From an uncultured Candidatus Actinomarina sp. (lineage in GTDB: Bacteria > Actinomycetota > Acidimicrobiia > Actinomarinales > Actinomarinaceae): a stretch of DNA of 57,151 nt. Of this stretch, positions 44,295-52,465 are shown in pieces. The position numbers and the translations under genes are program-made. The stretch is from contig CACLRL010000007.1 of the NCBI GenBank assembly GCA_902609285.1, forward strand, positions 1 through 57,151, given 5' to 3'. The first letter of the stretch is position 1; each line of letters opens with the position of its first letter. A model generated the notes under the pieces. It searched no databases. It was given only the letters and a program-made list of their open reading frames with translations, and was not told the origin of the DNA.

Positions 44295-44300
44295 ATTATA
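44295..44300 (-). promoter_or_regulatory. Leaderless -10 box for the M15 peptidase gene
   Basis: A perfect TATAAT on the minus strand, 6 nt before the GTG at 44288, with no room for a Shine-Dalgarno site. This is the clearest leaderless candidate in the window. Confidence 0.6.
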
Positions 44301-44399
44301 AGTAATTAAATTAGAAATACTTAACAAACTTTTAATCTTAAAAATACAAGTAAATCAACAAAATGTTTAATATTCAATAATGCAAATTAAGGATAATTC

Positions 44400-46991
44400 T
44401 TGAAACTTTTAACGAATTTTTTTTCATCAGCGGCAATCAGATTTCCTGTAATTACAATAATTGTCATTCTTGGGATCACTGGATTTTTTGGATATATGAC
44501 CACTCAAGCAGAGGAATTAGACACTGGTTTCGGTGGTGAAATTGACACACCAGAAATAGAAGCTCAAGGTAAGCTTTCTGATTATTTTGGAGGATCCGGT
44601 ACTCAAAGTGTTTTACAACTTGTTTTTGAGGGAGAAGATGTTCTTACTGTTGAAGGTTATGAAACGTATACAGAAGCGGTTGAAGTCATAAAAAACAGTG
44701 AATTGTTTCAATACTTAGTTAATGATCCAAACCAAGGTTTAGTTCAGGGTTTTTTTGCACCAATAGATGTAGCTAGAGCCTTTAACCCAATGCTAGATGT
44801 AAGTAGTTTGACTGATGAACAATTCAAGCAGCTTTATAAAACTACATCAGTACAAATGCCACCAGAATTTCAACAATTTGCTTCAGCATTACTTTCAAGT
44901 TCATATGATGAAGAAGCAGTAACAGCTACTGCAGGTCTTGGCATAATTACTATTAATTCAGCAATTATTCAAGGTGAATATGGATTTGAGGGAGCTTTTG
45001 AAGTTCAACCAAGACTAGAAAATGAATTAAATAAAGAATTACTTAAGTTAAGCGATGACTTTGAAAATATTGATGTTGCTGGATTTTCTCTAGCATTGCT
45101 ATTTGGTGACGAACAAGATGATTTTTTAGAAGAAGTAGCTCAGCTATTTGGAGCAGCCTTTGGTATTATCTTTTTAGTTCTTGCATTTATTTTCTTTATA
45201 AAACCAACAAAAACATTCGGGTTTTTTAAATCTACTAGAAGGACCTTTGCAGACATATTGAATAGTTTGGCTGCAATAATGCTAGCTATATTATGGATGC
45301 AGGGGATTGGAGTTGTACTTGGTCCAGGCTATTTAGATATTATTGGAGCACCAAATCAACTTTCACAAATTTCAACAATAATCATTCTCGGTTTAGGAGT
45401 TGATTATGCAATTCACTTTACAGGAAGGTATAGAGAAGAATTAGGTTTAAAAAATTCAGTAAATACATCGGCTTCTAAAACATTAAGTTCTGTTGGTATT
45501 GCTTTAACGCTTGCAACATTAGGTACAATGGTCGGATTTTTGACAAATATAGTTTCACCATTAACTCAACTTCAAGATTTTGGAATCACAACTGCACTGG
45601 GTATTTTTTATGCATTTATTTTGGTCATGACTCTTGTTCCTGCCGTCAGAACATTACTTGATAAGCGATCAGAAAGAAAAAATACAATTGATACAGATGC
45701 ATTTGCATCTTCTGGTGAAAAACTATTTAATAAATTGTCAGAAGCGACTTCAATAATACCGAAACGAATCAAGATTTTCGCAATTGCTTTAATTTTAGGA
45801 ATTGGTGGATACGGATACTATAGTTTTACAAATATATCGACAGTATTCAATTTTACTGATTTCCTACCATCAGATAGCCCAACGGTTAAAACATTTAATA
45901 CTTTACAAGATGAATTTGGTGGTGGATTTGGAGAAACTACAAGTGTGTTAATCGAATCAGACAATGTTGCCACACCCGAAATTCATAATGCTTTAATTGA
46001 TTCATTAAGTAATCTATCAGATGTTGAAAATGTACTAGTTTTTGCTGGAAATGCAGCCGCTGAATCAGTAGTAGGTTCTTTAGGAGCTATGTTGGTACCA
46101 CCTTCAGCAAATCCTCAAGCACCCCCACCATTGCCTGATATGGCATTAATTGGCCAGTTAGGAGCTTATGGTGTTCAAATTATGAGTGCACAAGGGTTAG
46201 ACGCTTTAAAGGTTAGTGATAATGGTGATGTAGAAGGTTTATATACATATTTACTTGAAACAGACCAAGATACATTTAATACAAGCTTATACATAAATGA
46301 AAATGATTTAATCTCAGCTATGCAAGTCAGAATTACAACCTCTGCAGGAACATCTGGAGCTGCTCAAATAAGAGATGATTTATACACAGCTTTTGAACCA
46401 CTTTCAGAATTAGGTATATTTGTTGGTGTGACGTCTGATAATATCGTTACAGAAAGCATTAATGAATTAATTAATTCTTCTCAATTCCAGTCATTAGTAT
46501 TTGCAATCTTGGCTTCAATGGCATTTCTTGTTTTGTATTATTTGATTGATATGAGAAGACCTTTCCTAGGTGTGATCACAGTACTTCCAGTAGCAGCAAT
46601 TGTTCTTGGAACTTATATGGGTATGTATTTATTAGACATACCTCTTAACCCCGTAACCTCTACATTATCAGGATTGGCAATTGGTATAGGTGTACCTTTT
46701 GTTATCCACGTTACAAATAGATTCAGAGAAACAATATCGTCTGGAATAGAACCGGTAGAAGCAATTCGTACAACTTTAAAGACTACGGGAGGTTCATTAT
46801 TTGGTAGTGCATTCACTACAATGGCAGGTTTTGGAATTCTTACAACATCCTCATTAGTTCCTTTTCAACAAATGGGAACAGTTATATTAGTTTCAATCGG
46901 CTTTGCTTTAATTGCCTCATTAATGATACTTCCAACATTTTTGGTTCTTTGGGCTAATTTCCATAATAGGAAAACGGCAAAAACTTTATAA
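44400..46991 (+). CDS. MMPL/RND-family transporter
   Basis: An 863-residue RND protein with two repeats, each a TM helix, an extracytoplasmic domain and five further helices. The first repeat has GLGVDYAIHFTGRYREE with D335-Y336, the proton-relay pair. The second has GIGVPFVIHVTNRFRE, where the pair is P766-F767. The N-terminus is a membrane anchor, and a long loop at about 40-240 holds the substrate domain. MMPL proteins export lipids or lipid-linked molecules; the cargo is unknown. The TTG start has AAGGA 8 nt upstream. It stands alone in a divergent arrangement with the M15 peptidase. Confidence 0.9.
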   Translation: MKLLTNFFSSAAIRFPVITIIVILGITGFFGYMTTQAEELDTGFGGEIDTPEIEAQGKLSDYFGGSGTQSVLQLVFEGEDVLTVEGYETYTEAVEVIKNSELFQYLVNDPNQGLVQGFFAPIDVARAFNPMLDVSSLTDEQFKQLYKTTSVQMPPEFQQFASALLSSSYDEEAVTATAGLGIITINSAIIQGEYGFEGAFEVQPRLENELNKELLKLSDDFENIDVAGFSLALLFGDEQDDFLEEVAQLFGAAFGIIFLVLAFIFFIKPTKTFGFFKSTRRTFADILNSLAAIMLAILWMQGIGVVLGPGYLDIIGAPNQLSQISTIIILGLGVDYAIHFTGRYREELGLKNSVNTSASKTLSSVGIALTLATLGTMVGFLTNIVSPLTQLQDFGITTALGIFYAFILVMTLVPAVRTLLDKRSERKNTIDTDAFASSGEKLFNKLSEATSIIPKRIKIFAIALILGIGGYGYYSFTNISTVFNFTDFLPSDSPTVKTFNTLQDEFGGGFGETTSVLIESDNVATPEIHNALIDSLSNLSDVENVLVFAGNAAAESVVGSLGAMLVPPSANPQAPPPLPDMALIGQLGAYGVQIMSAQGLDALKVSDNGDVEGLYTYLLETDQDTFNTSLYINENDLISAMQVRITTSAGTSGAAQIRDDLYTAFEPLSELGIFVGVTSDNIVTESINELINSSQFQSLVFAILASMAFLVLYYLIDMRRPFLGVITVLPVAAIVLGTYMGMYLLDIPLNPVTSTLSGLAIGIGVPFVIHVTNRFRETISSGIEPVEAIRTTLKTTGGSLFGSAFTTMAGFGILTTSSLVPFQQMGTVILVSIGFALIASLMILPTFLVLWANFHNRKTAKTL

Positions 46992-47001
46992 AAATCGTTA
47001 T

Positions 47002-47007
47002 TACTAT
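47002..47007 (+). promoter_or_regulatory. Putative leaderless -10 box for the nif3 operon
   Basis: TACTAT lies 7 nt before the GTG start at 47015, only 10 nt after the MMPL stop. It allows the four-gene group nif3-zinc ribbon-rnhA-membrane hydrolase to be transcribed on its own. Confidence 0.45.
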
Positions 47008-47014
47008 TAATTAG

Positions 47015-47785
47015 GTGAAGTTATTCGAACTACTTGATAATGTGAACGAAATTGTCCCTTTAAAGTATGCTTTTGAAGACGATTCTGTTGGAATCACAAT
47101 TGGCGAAAATGAATCTAATGTAAACAATATTGTTATCGGACACGAATTAGATGATTATCTGTTGGAATATTGCTCTGATAACAACGTAGACACAGTTATT
47201 ACATATCACCCACCTTCTTATAAAAAAATTATAGAAGAAGATGACAGTGAGAATTTTTTACCTGATTCAATTACAACAAAATTTCTTGATTCATCTATAA
47301 ATGTAATAACAATCCATACTGCGCAAGATGTTTGTAAGGACGGTAATGCTGATACTTTAGTCGACCTATTTGATATAAAGAATCCTTCACTTTTTGCCCA
47401 AACTGTTGGAAAATACGGGGCGGGTCGTTATGGAACTATTAATATGATGTCTCCACAGGAACTGAAAAAATTAATTGAAAATAAACTCAATACAAAAATA
47501 ATTCGAACAAATGAATATTTTGAAAATATGGATGAAATAAGTCAAATTGCAGTTTTACCAGGTTCAGGAACTCAATTTATGGAGGAAATTATTGATAAAA
47601 CTCAAGTATTCATTACTGGAGATATCTCACATAGATATTTATTAAAAGCAGATGAAGAAAAGATGGGAATAATTCAGATTGGACATATCTCATCTGAAAT
47701 TCCAGGAATGAAGAAATTTGTAGAAAAGTTTAATAAATTTATGGGATTAGAAATAAATTACATATACAAAGATTTTTATGAATGA
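47015..47785 (+). CDS. Nif3-like dinuclear metal centre protein (DUF34 family)
   Basis: A 256-residue Nif3/YqfO-family protein. The metal-binding HPP motif is in VITYHPPSYK, the second site in TIHTAQDVCKDGNAD, and the late GDISHRYLL and GHISSEIPGMK give the remaining ligands. The family is universal; it may be a GTP cyclohydrolase-like hydrolase, but its cellular function is not settled. In actinobacteria it is followed by the zinc-ribbon protein and RNase H, exactly as here. It overlaps the zinc-ribbon gene by 8 nt. Confidence 0.9.
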   Translation: MKLFELLDNVNEIVPLKYAFEDDSVGITIGENESNVNNIVIGHELDDYLLEYCSDNNVDTVITYHPPSYKKIIEEDDSENFLPDSITTKFLDSSINVITIHTAQDVCKDGNADTLVDLFDIKNPSLFAQTVGKYGAGRYGTINMMSPQELKKLIENKLNTKIIRTNEYFENMDEISQIAVLPGSGTQFMEEIIDKTQVFITGDISHRYLLKADEEKMGIIQIGHISSEIPGMKKFVEKFNKFMGLEINYIYKDFYE

Positions 47786-48485
47786 ACCATTTTTACTAAG
47801 CAATTTAATTGACCTTCAAGAAATTGATAACAAACTCTTTAAACTAATTGAGTCTAAATCCTCAAGTGAAAATGTAAATAAACTTAAAGATTTAGAAATT
47901 GAATTTAAAGACCTAACATTAAATATATCTGGACAAATTAATTCACTGGAAAAATATTTTTCGATAAAAGAAAATAATGAAAAAAGTTTGAAAGAAATAA
48001 AGTTAAAAATAGAAGATATTGAAATGAAATTATCAAGTGATAATTTAGATCCAACTGATACATTGAATTTTTCAAATCAAAAAGAATCTCTAAAAATACA
48101 AACGAACAAACTAAGGCAAGAAATTGACAATATTGAATCCGAGAATTTTGATGAAATTGATATTCTAGAGAAAGATAAAGAAAATTTAGAAGAAGTAAAA
48201 AAACAATTAGTTGTTGTATCTAAGCTTGTTAAGTCAGAATGGGATCTTATCGATCAGCAAATTCCTATATTGGAAAATGATAAATCTAAATTTATTTCAA
48301 CTTTCCCAGATGAATTAAAAGTTTTCTATGATAATTTAAAAAATAAAGGTGTAGAAATTATTGCTGCTTATAAAATTGGAAACCAGTGTGGATGTTGTGG
48401 TGTTGAACTAACTACATCAGAGATTGATAAAATTCTTTCTACAAAGTTCCAACAATGTACATACTGCGAAGGAGTTTTAGTTTAA
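47778..48485 (+). CDS. C4-type zinc ribbon coiled-coil protein
   Basis: A 235-residue protein with a long coiled coil (about 15-180, rich in E, K and L) and a C-terminal zinc ribbon whose ligands are C204-x2-C207 and C227-x2-C230. This family is conserved beside nif3 in actinobacteria (the Rv2229c type), where its function is unproven; a role with nucleic acids is possible. It is flanked by overlaps: 8 nt with nif3 and one base with rnhA. Confidence 0.9.
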   Translation: MNEPFLLSNLIDLQEIDNKLFKLIESKSSSENVNKLKDLEIEFKDLTLNISGQINSLEKYFSIKENNEKSLKEIKLKIEDIEMKLSSDNLDPTDTLNFSNQKESLKIQTNKLRQEIDNIESENFDEIDILEKDKENLEEVKKQLVVVSKLVKSEWDLIDQQIPILENDKSKFISTFPDELKVFYDNLKNKGVEIIAAYKIGNQCGCCGVELTTSEIDKILSTKFQQCTYCEGVLV

Positions 48486-48874
48486 TGTATAAAGTGTTTT
48501 GTGATGGTGCATCTAGGTCAAATCCAGGAGAAGCAGCTATTGGAGTAAGTATACAAGAAAACGACGATGAGATACATACTATTTCTGAGCCAATTGGTAT
48601 AGCTAGCAATAATGTAGCTGAATATAAGTCATTAATATTTGCATTAGAGTACTCGCTTGAAAAAAATTATTTAAATTTAGAAATCTTTCTAGACTCAAAA
48701 TTGGTGGTTGAGCAAATTAATGGTAATTTCAAAGTGAAATCATATAATTTAAAAAAATTAAATTCTGATGCACTCAATTTAATTAACAAATTTGATTCCA
48801 TATTAATTAAACACATTTATAGAGAACAAAATAAAAGAGCTGATCAATTAGCAAACATGGCATTAGATAAATAA
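48485..48874 (+). CDS. rnhA: Ribonuclease HI family protein
   Basis: A 129-residue RNase HI-fold nuclease for RNA in RNA-DNA hybrids. The DEDD residues are D7 (CDGASRSNPG), E46 (VAEYKSL), D70 (FLDSKLV) and D120 (NKRADQLA). ATG 48485 shares a base with the previous stop; the longer ORF at 48455 would be inside that gene. In many actinobacteria this domain is fused to a phosphatase (Rv2228c type); here it is stand-alone. Confidence 0.94.
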   Translation: MYKVFCDGASRSNPGEAAIGVSIQENDDEIHTISEPIGIASNNVAEYKSLIFALEYSLEKNYLNLEIFLDSKLVVEQINGNFKVKSYNLKKLNSDALNLINKFDSILIKHIYREQNKRADQLANMALDK

Positions 48875-48875
48875 T

Positions 48876-49337
48876 ATGTTATTTTGGCATGTAGGATTTT
48901 CAATATTTATTTTTAGATATGTATATAAAGATTATGAAGCTGACCTTCGGTACTTAGCTGGGGGAGCGTTATTACCCGACTTTGTAGATTTTCTTTTTAA
49001 CTTATTTGGTCTTAGAATTGCTTTTAATCAGCCAGGTCACACATTAATATTTGCTATTTCTGCAATGACATTAGTAATGATTATTACTAGACGAAAAACC
49101 CAATATAGAAAAAATTTTTTATTAATTTCGATTGGAATATTTTTACATTTATTTTTAGATTTTATGTGGCTTAACCAACATATTTTATTTTTTCCATTGC
49201 CATTTGATTCTATTGAAACCTCTTCAAGAGGCTTTTTAATTCTTCTGGTTCAGGAAATTGGTGGGTTTTCTTATTTGTATTCAAAAATTAATACTTTAGA
49301 ACAAGCTGACGATTTTTTTAGAGACGGTAGGATTTAA
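48876..49337 (+). CDS. Small integral membrane protein, metal-dependent-hydrolase-like (YdjM/DUF457-like)
   Basis: A 153-residue protein with about four membrane segments. It has the pattern FWHVGFSIFIFRYV, GGALLPDFVDFLFN, QPGHTLIFAI and HLFLDFMWL, where the histidines and aspartates sit as in the YdjM/DUF457 membrane-bound hydrolase family. The function is unknown. It starts one base after rnhA. The TTAA at its end is also the stop of the convergent TauE gene. Confidence 0.7.
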   Translation: MLFWHVGFSIFIFRYVYKDYEADLRYLAGGALLPDFVDFLFNLFGLRIAFNQPGHTLIFAISAMTLVMIITRRKTQYRKNFLLISIGIFLHLFLDFMWLNQHILFFPLPFDSIETSSRGFLILLVQEIGGFSYLYSKINTLEQADDFFRDGRI

Positions 49338-50062
49338 TCTTTCTTTAAATACAAATTAAAACTAACAATTAAAAGAAATATTGCAAAAACAGAATTTAAA
49401 ACATTCTGTGGCAATAAGAAGGCTGCATTGCCACCAATTATTGAACCAATAATTCCAAACAACCCAATATACGTTCCCTGCTTAATAAGTTCAGGATTTC
49501 CCTTAAGTTTGGTAATTGCCGCTGTCATAGCTGTTGGGATAGTTGCTATTAGAGAAAAACCTTGTGCAACAATATTTTCTAAACCACCAAAAATTATTAA
49601 TAGAGGAATTCTTACAATTCCTCCCCCAATTCCTAAAAGTCCTGACAAAATTCCCGTAACTATTCCAATAATTATGTAAAAGAAAGGATTTTCATTAAAA
49701 GAGCTTTCAAAATTTCCATTTAAAAACATTCGAATTGAAACAATTACAAGAAGTACTGAAAATATTTTTTCTAATGATTTTGTTTTAATCATTGCAGTTA
49801 ATTTACTACCAATATAACCACCCACTATTCCACCAACTATGAGATATAAAATATTTAAAGTTAGAGTTATTCCATTTATGATATAAGTAAATCCGCTAGC
49901 TGATGCAACAAAGATTATTGCCATTGAGGAAATGCCAGTATTTACTTTAAAATTCTTGGTTGTCATATAAGTCAAGAGTGGTACAAAGATTACACCTCCA
50001 CCAACACCTAAGAGACCAGACAGGAGACCTCCAATTAATCCAATTGTGAATAATTTGAACAA
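49334..50062 (-). CDS. TauE/SafE-family sulfite/organic anion exporter
   Basis: A 242-residue membrane protein with an internal duplication: SGLLGVGGGVIFVPLL at about 14-29 and SGLLGIGGGIVRIPLL near 140-155. Both are the TauE/SafE signature, with about eight helices in total. The family exports sulfite, sulfoacetate or other small anions. It lies 3 nt downstream of the F420-type oxidoreductase in one minus-strand operon, but a functional link is only a guess. Confidence 0.9.
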   Translation of the reverse strand: MFKLFTIGLIGGLLSGLLGVGGGVIFVPLLTYMTTKNFKVNTGISSMAIIFVASASGFTYIINGITLTLNILYLIVGGIVGGYIGSKLTAMIKTKSLEKIFSVLLVIVSIRMFLNGNFESSFNENPFFYIIIGIVTGILSGLLGIGGGIVRIPLLIIFGGLENIVAQGFSLIATIPTAMTAAITKLKGNPELIKQGTYIGLFGIIGSIIGGNAAFLLPQNVLNSVFAIFLLIVSFNLYLKKD

Positions 50063-50065
50063 TTG

Positions 50066-51046
50066 TTATTTCTTTAATCTAGGTAATAGCTCTTTGCCAA
50101 GAAGTTCTATAGTTTTAGGTTGATCTATAGAAGAAATTTGTATAGTGACAATTTCAGACTCAAAATCGTCGACTAGTGGTTTATAGATATCTATAAGTTC
50201 TTCTATATTTCCAGCTCTTGAGAACTTAGACATTATCTCCTCACGTCCCAAAGAGTCTGCAGTTTCTCTTAATACCATAGGATCTAGTTCTTGTAATCTA
50301 TTTGGAGCTCTTAAGCCTCTCCATGACTTCAATGATTCCCAAGCATCCTCATCGTTATCTGCAAACATTGTCCATCTGTAGGTATGAACTCTTAAGTTAG
50401 TTTTTCCTAATTCCTCTGACTTTTGTTTTGATGGATTTATTACTTTTTCATAAGCATCTTCAGGATTTTTAACACTAATCATTAATCCATCTGCATACTC
50501 AGCTGCAAGAGTTGCAGATTTAGGTCCACCTGCTGCTAACCAAATAGGTACTTCTTTCAAAGGCGGAGTGTATAATTTTGCAGAATTTGTACTGTAGTAT
50601 TCACCCTCAAAGGTTAATTTTTCACCAGATAGAAGCCTTCTTATGATGGTAAGAGCTTCTTTCATACGATTTGCTCTTTCCTCATATCTTGGAAATTCAT
50701 AACCCAAAGGACCTTCATTGATATTTTCACCTGTACCAACTCCTAAATGGAAAGTTGATTTAGTAAATCTATCGATAGTTGCACATGCTTGAGCTATTAC
50801 TCCAGGATGAATTCTCCATAATGGTGTTGTAACTCCAGTACCTAGATCCATATTTTTTAACTCTCGAGCTAGTGCTCCCAAGGTTGACCATGTGAAATTT
50901 GAAGCTGAATGGTCATCAACCCAAGGATGAAAATGTTCAGAAATCGTAACCATGTCAAAGCCGGCTTTTCTTGCTAATTGTGCATGTTCTAACAATTCTT
51001 CAGGTTGCCATTGTTCTGAACCTAAAAAGTAGGAAAACTTAGTCAT
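50066..51046 (-). CDS. LLM-class F420-dependent oxidoreductase
   Basis: A 326-residue TIM-barrel enzyme of the luciferase-like family, closest to the F420-dependent glucose-6-phosphate dehydrogenase branch. It has MVTISEHFHPWVDDHSASNF, GTGVTTPLWRIHP, HLGVGTGENINEG and GGPKSATLAAEYADGLMIS. The NNEGP-like segment and histidine in EHFHPW match cofactor/substrate contacts in FGD. The substrate is uncertain. F420-using enzymes are typical of actinobacteria. TAACCT lies 6 nt before its ATG, so the transcript may be leaderless. Confidence 0.9.
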   Translation of the reverse strand: MTKFSYFLGSEQWQPEELLEHAQLARKAGFDMVTISEHFHPWVDDHSASNFTWSTLGALARELKNMDLGTGVTTPLWRIHPGVIAQACATIDRFTKSTFHLGVGTGENINEGPLGYEFPRYEERANRMKEALTIIRRLLSGEKLTFEGEYYSTNSAKLYTPPLKEVPIWLAAGGPKSATLAAEYADGLMISVKNPEDAYEKVINPSKQKSEELGKTNLRVHTYRWTMFADNDEDAWESLKSWRGLRAPNRLQELDPMVLRETADSLGREEIMSKFSRAGNIEELIDIYKPLVDDFESEIVTIQISSIDQPKTIELLGKELLPRLKK

Positions 51047-51052
51047 CTAAGT

Positions 51053-51058
51053 AGGTTA
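51053..51058 (-). promoter_or_regulatory. Putative leaderless -10 box for the LLM-TauE operon
   Basis: TAACCT on the minus strand, 6 nt before ATG 51046, with no visible Shine-Dalgarno sequence. It sits between rnpB and the oxidoreductase gene. Confidence 0.42.
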
Positions 51059-51078
51059 ATCTTATTTATTTTTTAGGT

Positions 51079-51102
51079 GGGTGCCTCATTGAAGAGACAC
51101 CC
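51079..51102 (-). terminator. Stem-loop at the 3' end of rnpB
   Basis: A 9-bp stem (GGGTGTCTC with GAGGCACCC, one G-T pair) with a 6-nt loop lies directly after the RNase P RNA on the minus strand. It looks like a terminator hairpin, but the minus-strand sequence after it is A-rich (ACCTAAAAAATA) instead of U-rich. On the plus strand it is followed by five T. Intrinsic termination of rnpB here is therefore plausible but not proven. Confidence 0.45.
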
Positions 51103-51106
51103 AAGT

Positions 51107-51441
51107 TTTTGAAGCTATAAGCCGGATTCTGTTTACACAAAATGTGTAAGATAATCATCCATCTTGTATATTTGTTACCAAATATATCTAGCTACCTACC
51201 CACAATTTTTAGCTGAGCAAGCTAATTGCTTTTTGGTATTGCTCCGAGAGGGGTTTACAAGCTAATTTAATCTCTTAAATCACTGGTAGTCTCTTACACT
51301 ACCGTTTCACCCTTACCTACAAAGTAGGCGGTTTATTTTCTGTTGCACTTTCCGTCAATTTCTTGCCTGGGAGTTACCCAGCTCTCTGCTCTATGGAGTC
51401 CGGACTTTCCTCGATAAATCGCGATTATCCACTTCACAAAT
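51107..51441 (-). ncRNA. rnpB: RNase P RNA (class A)
   Basis: The catalytic RNA that removes 5' leaders from tRNA precursors. Read on the minus strand, the 5' part contains GAGGAAAGTCCGGACTCC (P4/P5 5' strand), AGCTGGGTAACTCCCAGGC, then GACGGAAAGTGCAACAGAAA and GGTAAGGGTGAAACGGTAGTGTAAGAGACTACC, and the 3' part has ACAGAATCCGGCTTA (the P4 3' strand). P1 can form between TGAAG (5') and CTTCA (3'). Ends are approximate, about 335 nt. It follows the nif3-zinc ribbon-rnhA region, an actinobacterial location. It fills most of the gap 51047-51465. Confidence 0.95.
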
Positions 51442-51448
51442 TAACGAT

Positions 51449-51454
51449 AGTATA
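51449..51454 (-). promoter_or_regulatory. -10 box of the rnpB promoter
   Basis: TATACT on the minus strand. A start 7 nt downstream would lie near 51441-51442, matching the expected 5' end of the RNase P RNA. No convincing -35 box is visible. Confidence 0.55.
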
Positions 51455-51465
51455 AAAATGAATTC

Positions 51466-51945
51466 TTATGGATAATTATTTATTATTTCCTCGATATTTG
51501 ATAGGTTTAAGGGGCCTATGTATTTTTTGACTATCTCCCCATTTACGACAATATGAGTTTCAGGAACGCCAAAGACTCCAGATTCGATAGCTAATTTACT
51601 ACTCTCATCAACTGCATAAATGATTTCTCCATATCCATAATTGTTAAGAAATTCAATTGAGTTTTGAATATTATCCTGAAAACTTACCATTATTACACTG
51701 TCTTTTAAATTATTTGTCTCTGCAAGTGTTATCAGGAGGTCATGTTCCTCAATGCACTCTAGACACCAAGAGGCCCAATAATTTATGATTATGAAAGTAT
51801 CATCAACTTTTATAGATTCTTCATTTATTAAGGAGACTAAATTAAAATTGCTAATTCTAATATTATTTGAAGTTGAGTTATTATCAACAGTTGTACAAAA
51901 TTGTAAAAATATTAATAAAAAAAGAATAGGTAATTTATTTTTCAT
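51466..51945 (-). CDS. TlpA/CcmG-like thiol-disulfide oxidoreductase
   Basis: A 159-residue exported thioredoxin-like protein. A hydrophobic N-terminus (about 4-16) ends at C17 in an imperfect lipobox (LQFC), so it may be a lipoprotein. The thioredoxin active site is C61-x2-C64 in WASWCLEC, and the cis-proline loop is GVFGVPETHIVV. As the last gene of the cytochrome c maturation operon it would reduce apocytochrome cysteines (the CcmG/DsbE role). ATG 51945 is chosen over the ORF start at 51963. It overlaps the TPR gene by 11 nt. Confidence 0.85.
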   Translation of the reverse strand: MKNKLPILFLLIFLQFCTTVDNNSTSNNIRISNFNLVSLINEESIKVDDTFIIINYWASWCLECIEEHDLLITLAETNNLKDSVIMVSFQDNIQNSIEFLNNYGYGEIIYAVDESSKLAIESGVFGVPETHIVVNGEIVKKYIGPLNLSNIEEIINNYP

Positions 51946-52465
51946 AATTTTCAAGTATCTCAACTATAAAATTTCTATCTTCTTTACTCAGTTTATTTGA
52001 GCGAATAACAGAATTAAGAATTTCTAAACCTTCATTTCGTTTTGCAGGATCTTGGATGTAAATAATTCCAAGATATGATTTAGCAACCAGAGAATCAGAA
52101 TTTATTCTTAATGATTCATTTAAATATGTAGTTGCGACATCCAAATTATTTGATTCATAAACCATCCACCCAATTTGAGCTAATGCAAAACTCTTTAATT
52201 CATTATCAGCATTATTTTCAGCGATATACATGTAATGAGGTAGGGCCTGTGAGTAATCTAAATCATCAAAGTATCTGTTCGCTAGAGCCATTCTCATTGG
52301 GTGAATATCGGGATTTTGTTCTATAACTGACTCCATTTCTTCATTTGTAACATTTGCTAAATTAGTATTGAATTCATCATTAATTTCTGAATTATTTTGA
52401 AGATTAATGAATAGTACAGTCGCAAATATTAAAAAAGAAAATGAAGAAATAATCCATTTAGTCAT
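51935..52465 (-). CDS. TPR-repeat membrane-anchored protein (CcmI-like)
   Basis: A 176-residue protein: one membrane helix near residues 5-22, then about three TPR-type helix pairs (AQIGWMVYESNNLDVATTYL and SLVAKSYLGIIYIQDPAKR among them). In System I, CcmI (the C-terminal half of CcmH in E. coli) has a TPR domain that binds apocytochrome c, so the position right after ccmH suggests that role. ATG 52465 overlaps the ccmH stop by 8 nt. Confidence 0.75.
   Translation of the reverse strand: MTKWIISSFSFLIFATVLFINLQNNSEINDEFNTNLANVTNEEMESVIEQNPDIHPMRMALANRYFDDLDYSQALPHYMYIAENNADNELKSFALAQIGWMVYESNNLDVATTYLNESLRINSDSLVAKSYLGIIYIQDPAKRNEGLEILNSVIRSNKLSKEDRNFIVEILENYEK

Noticed and set aside
44289-44399. 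Small RNA or small gene in the 111-bp divergent gap
   Set aside because: It contains the leaderless -10 for the M15 gene and the Shine-Dalgarno site for MMPL; the rest is plain AT-rich DNA.
40690-44400. Attachment-site repeat of the tRNA-CAU 3' end at the far border of the glycan region
   Set aside because: No stretch resembling the T-arm and acceptor sequence was found by eye; a GGCCCAA at 44273 is too short to count.
51079-51102. Strong rho-independent terminator of rnpB
   Set aside because: The stem is good, but the U-tract is missing on the minus strand, so only a weak terminator call was kept.
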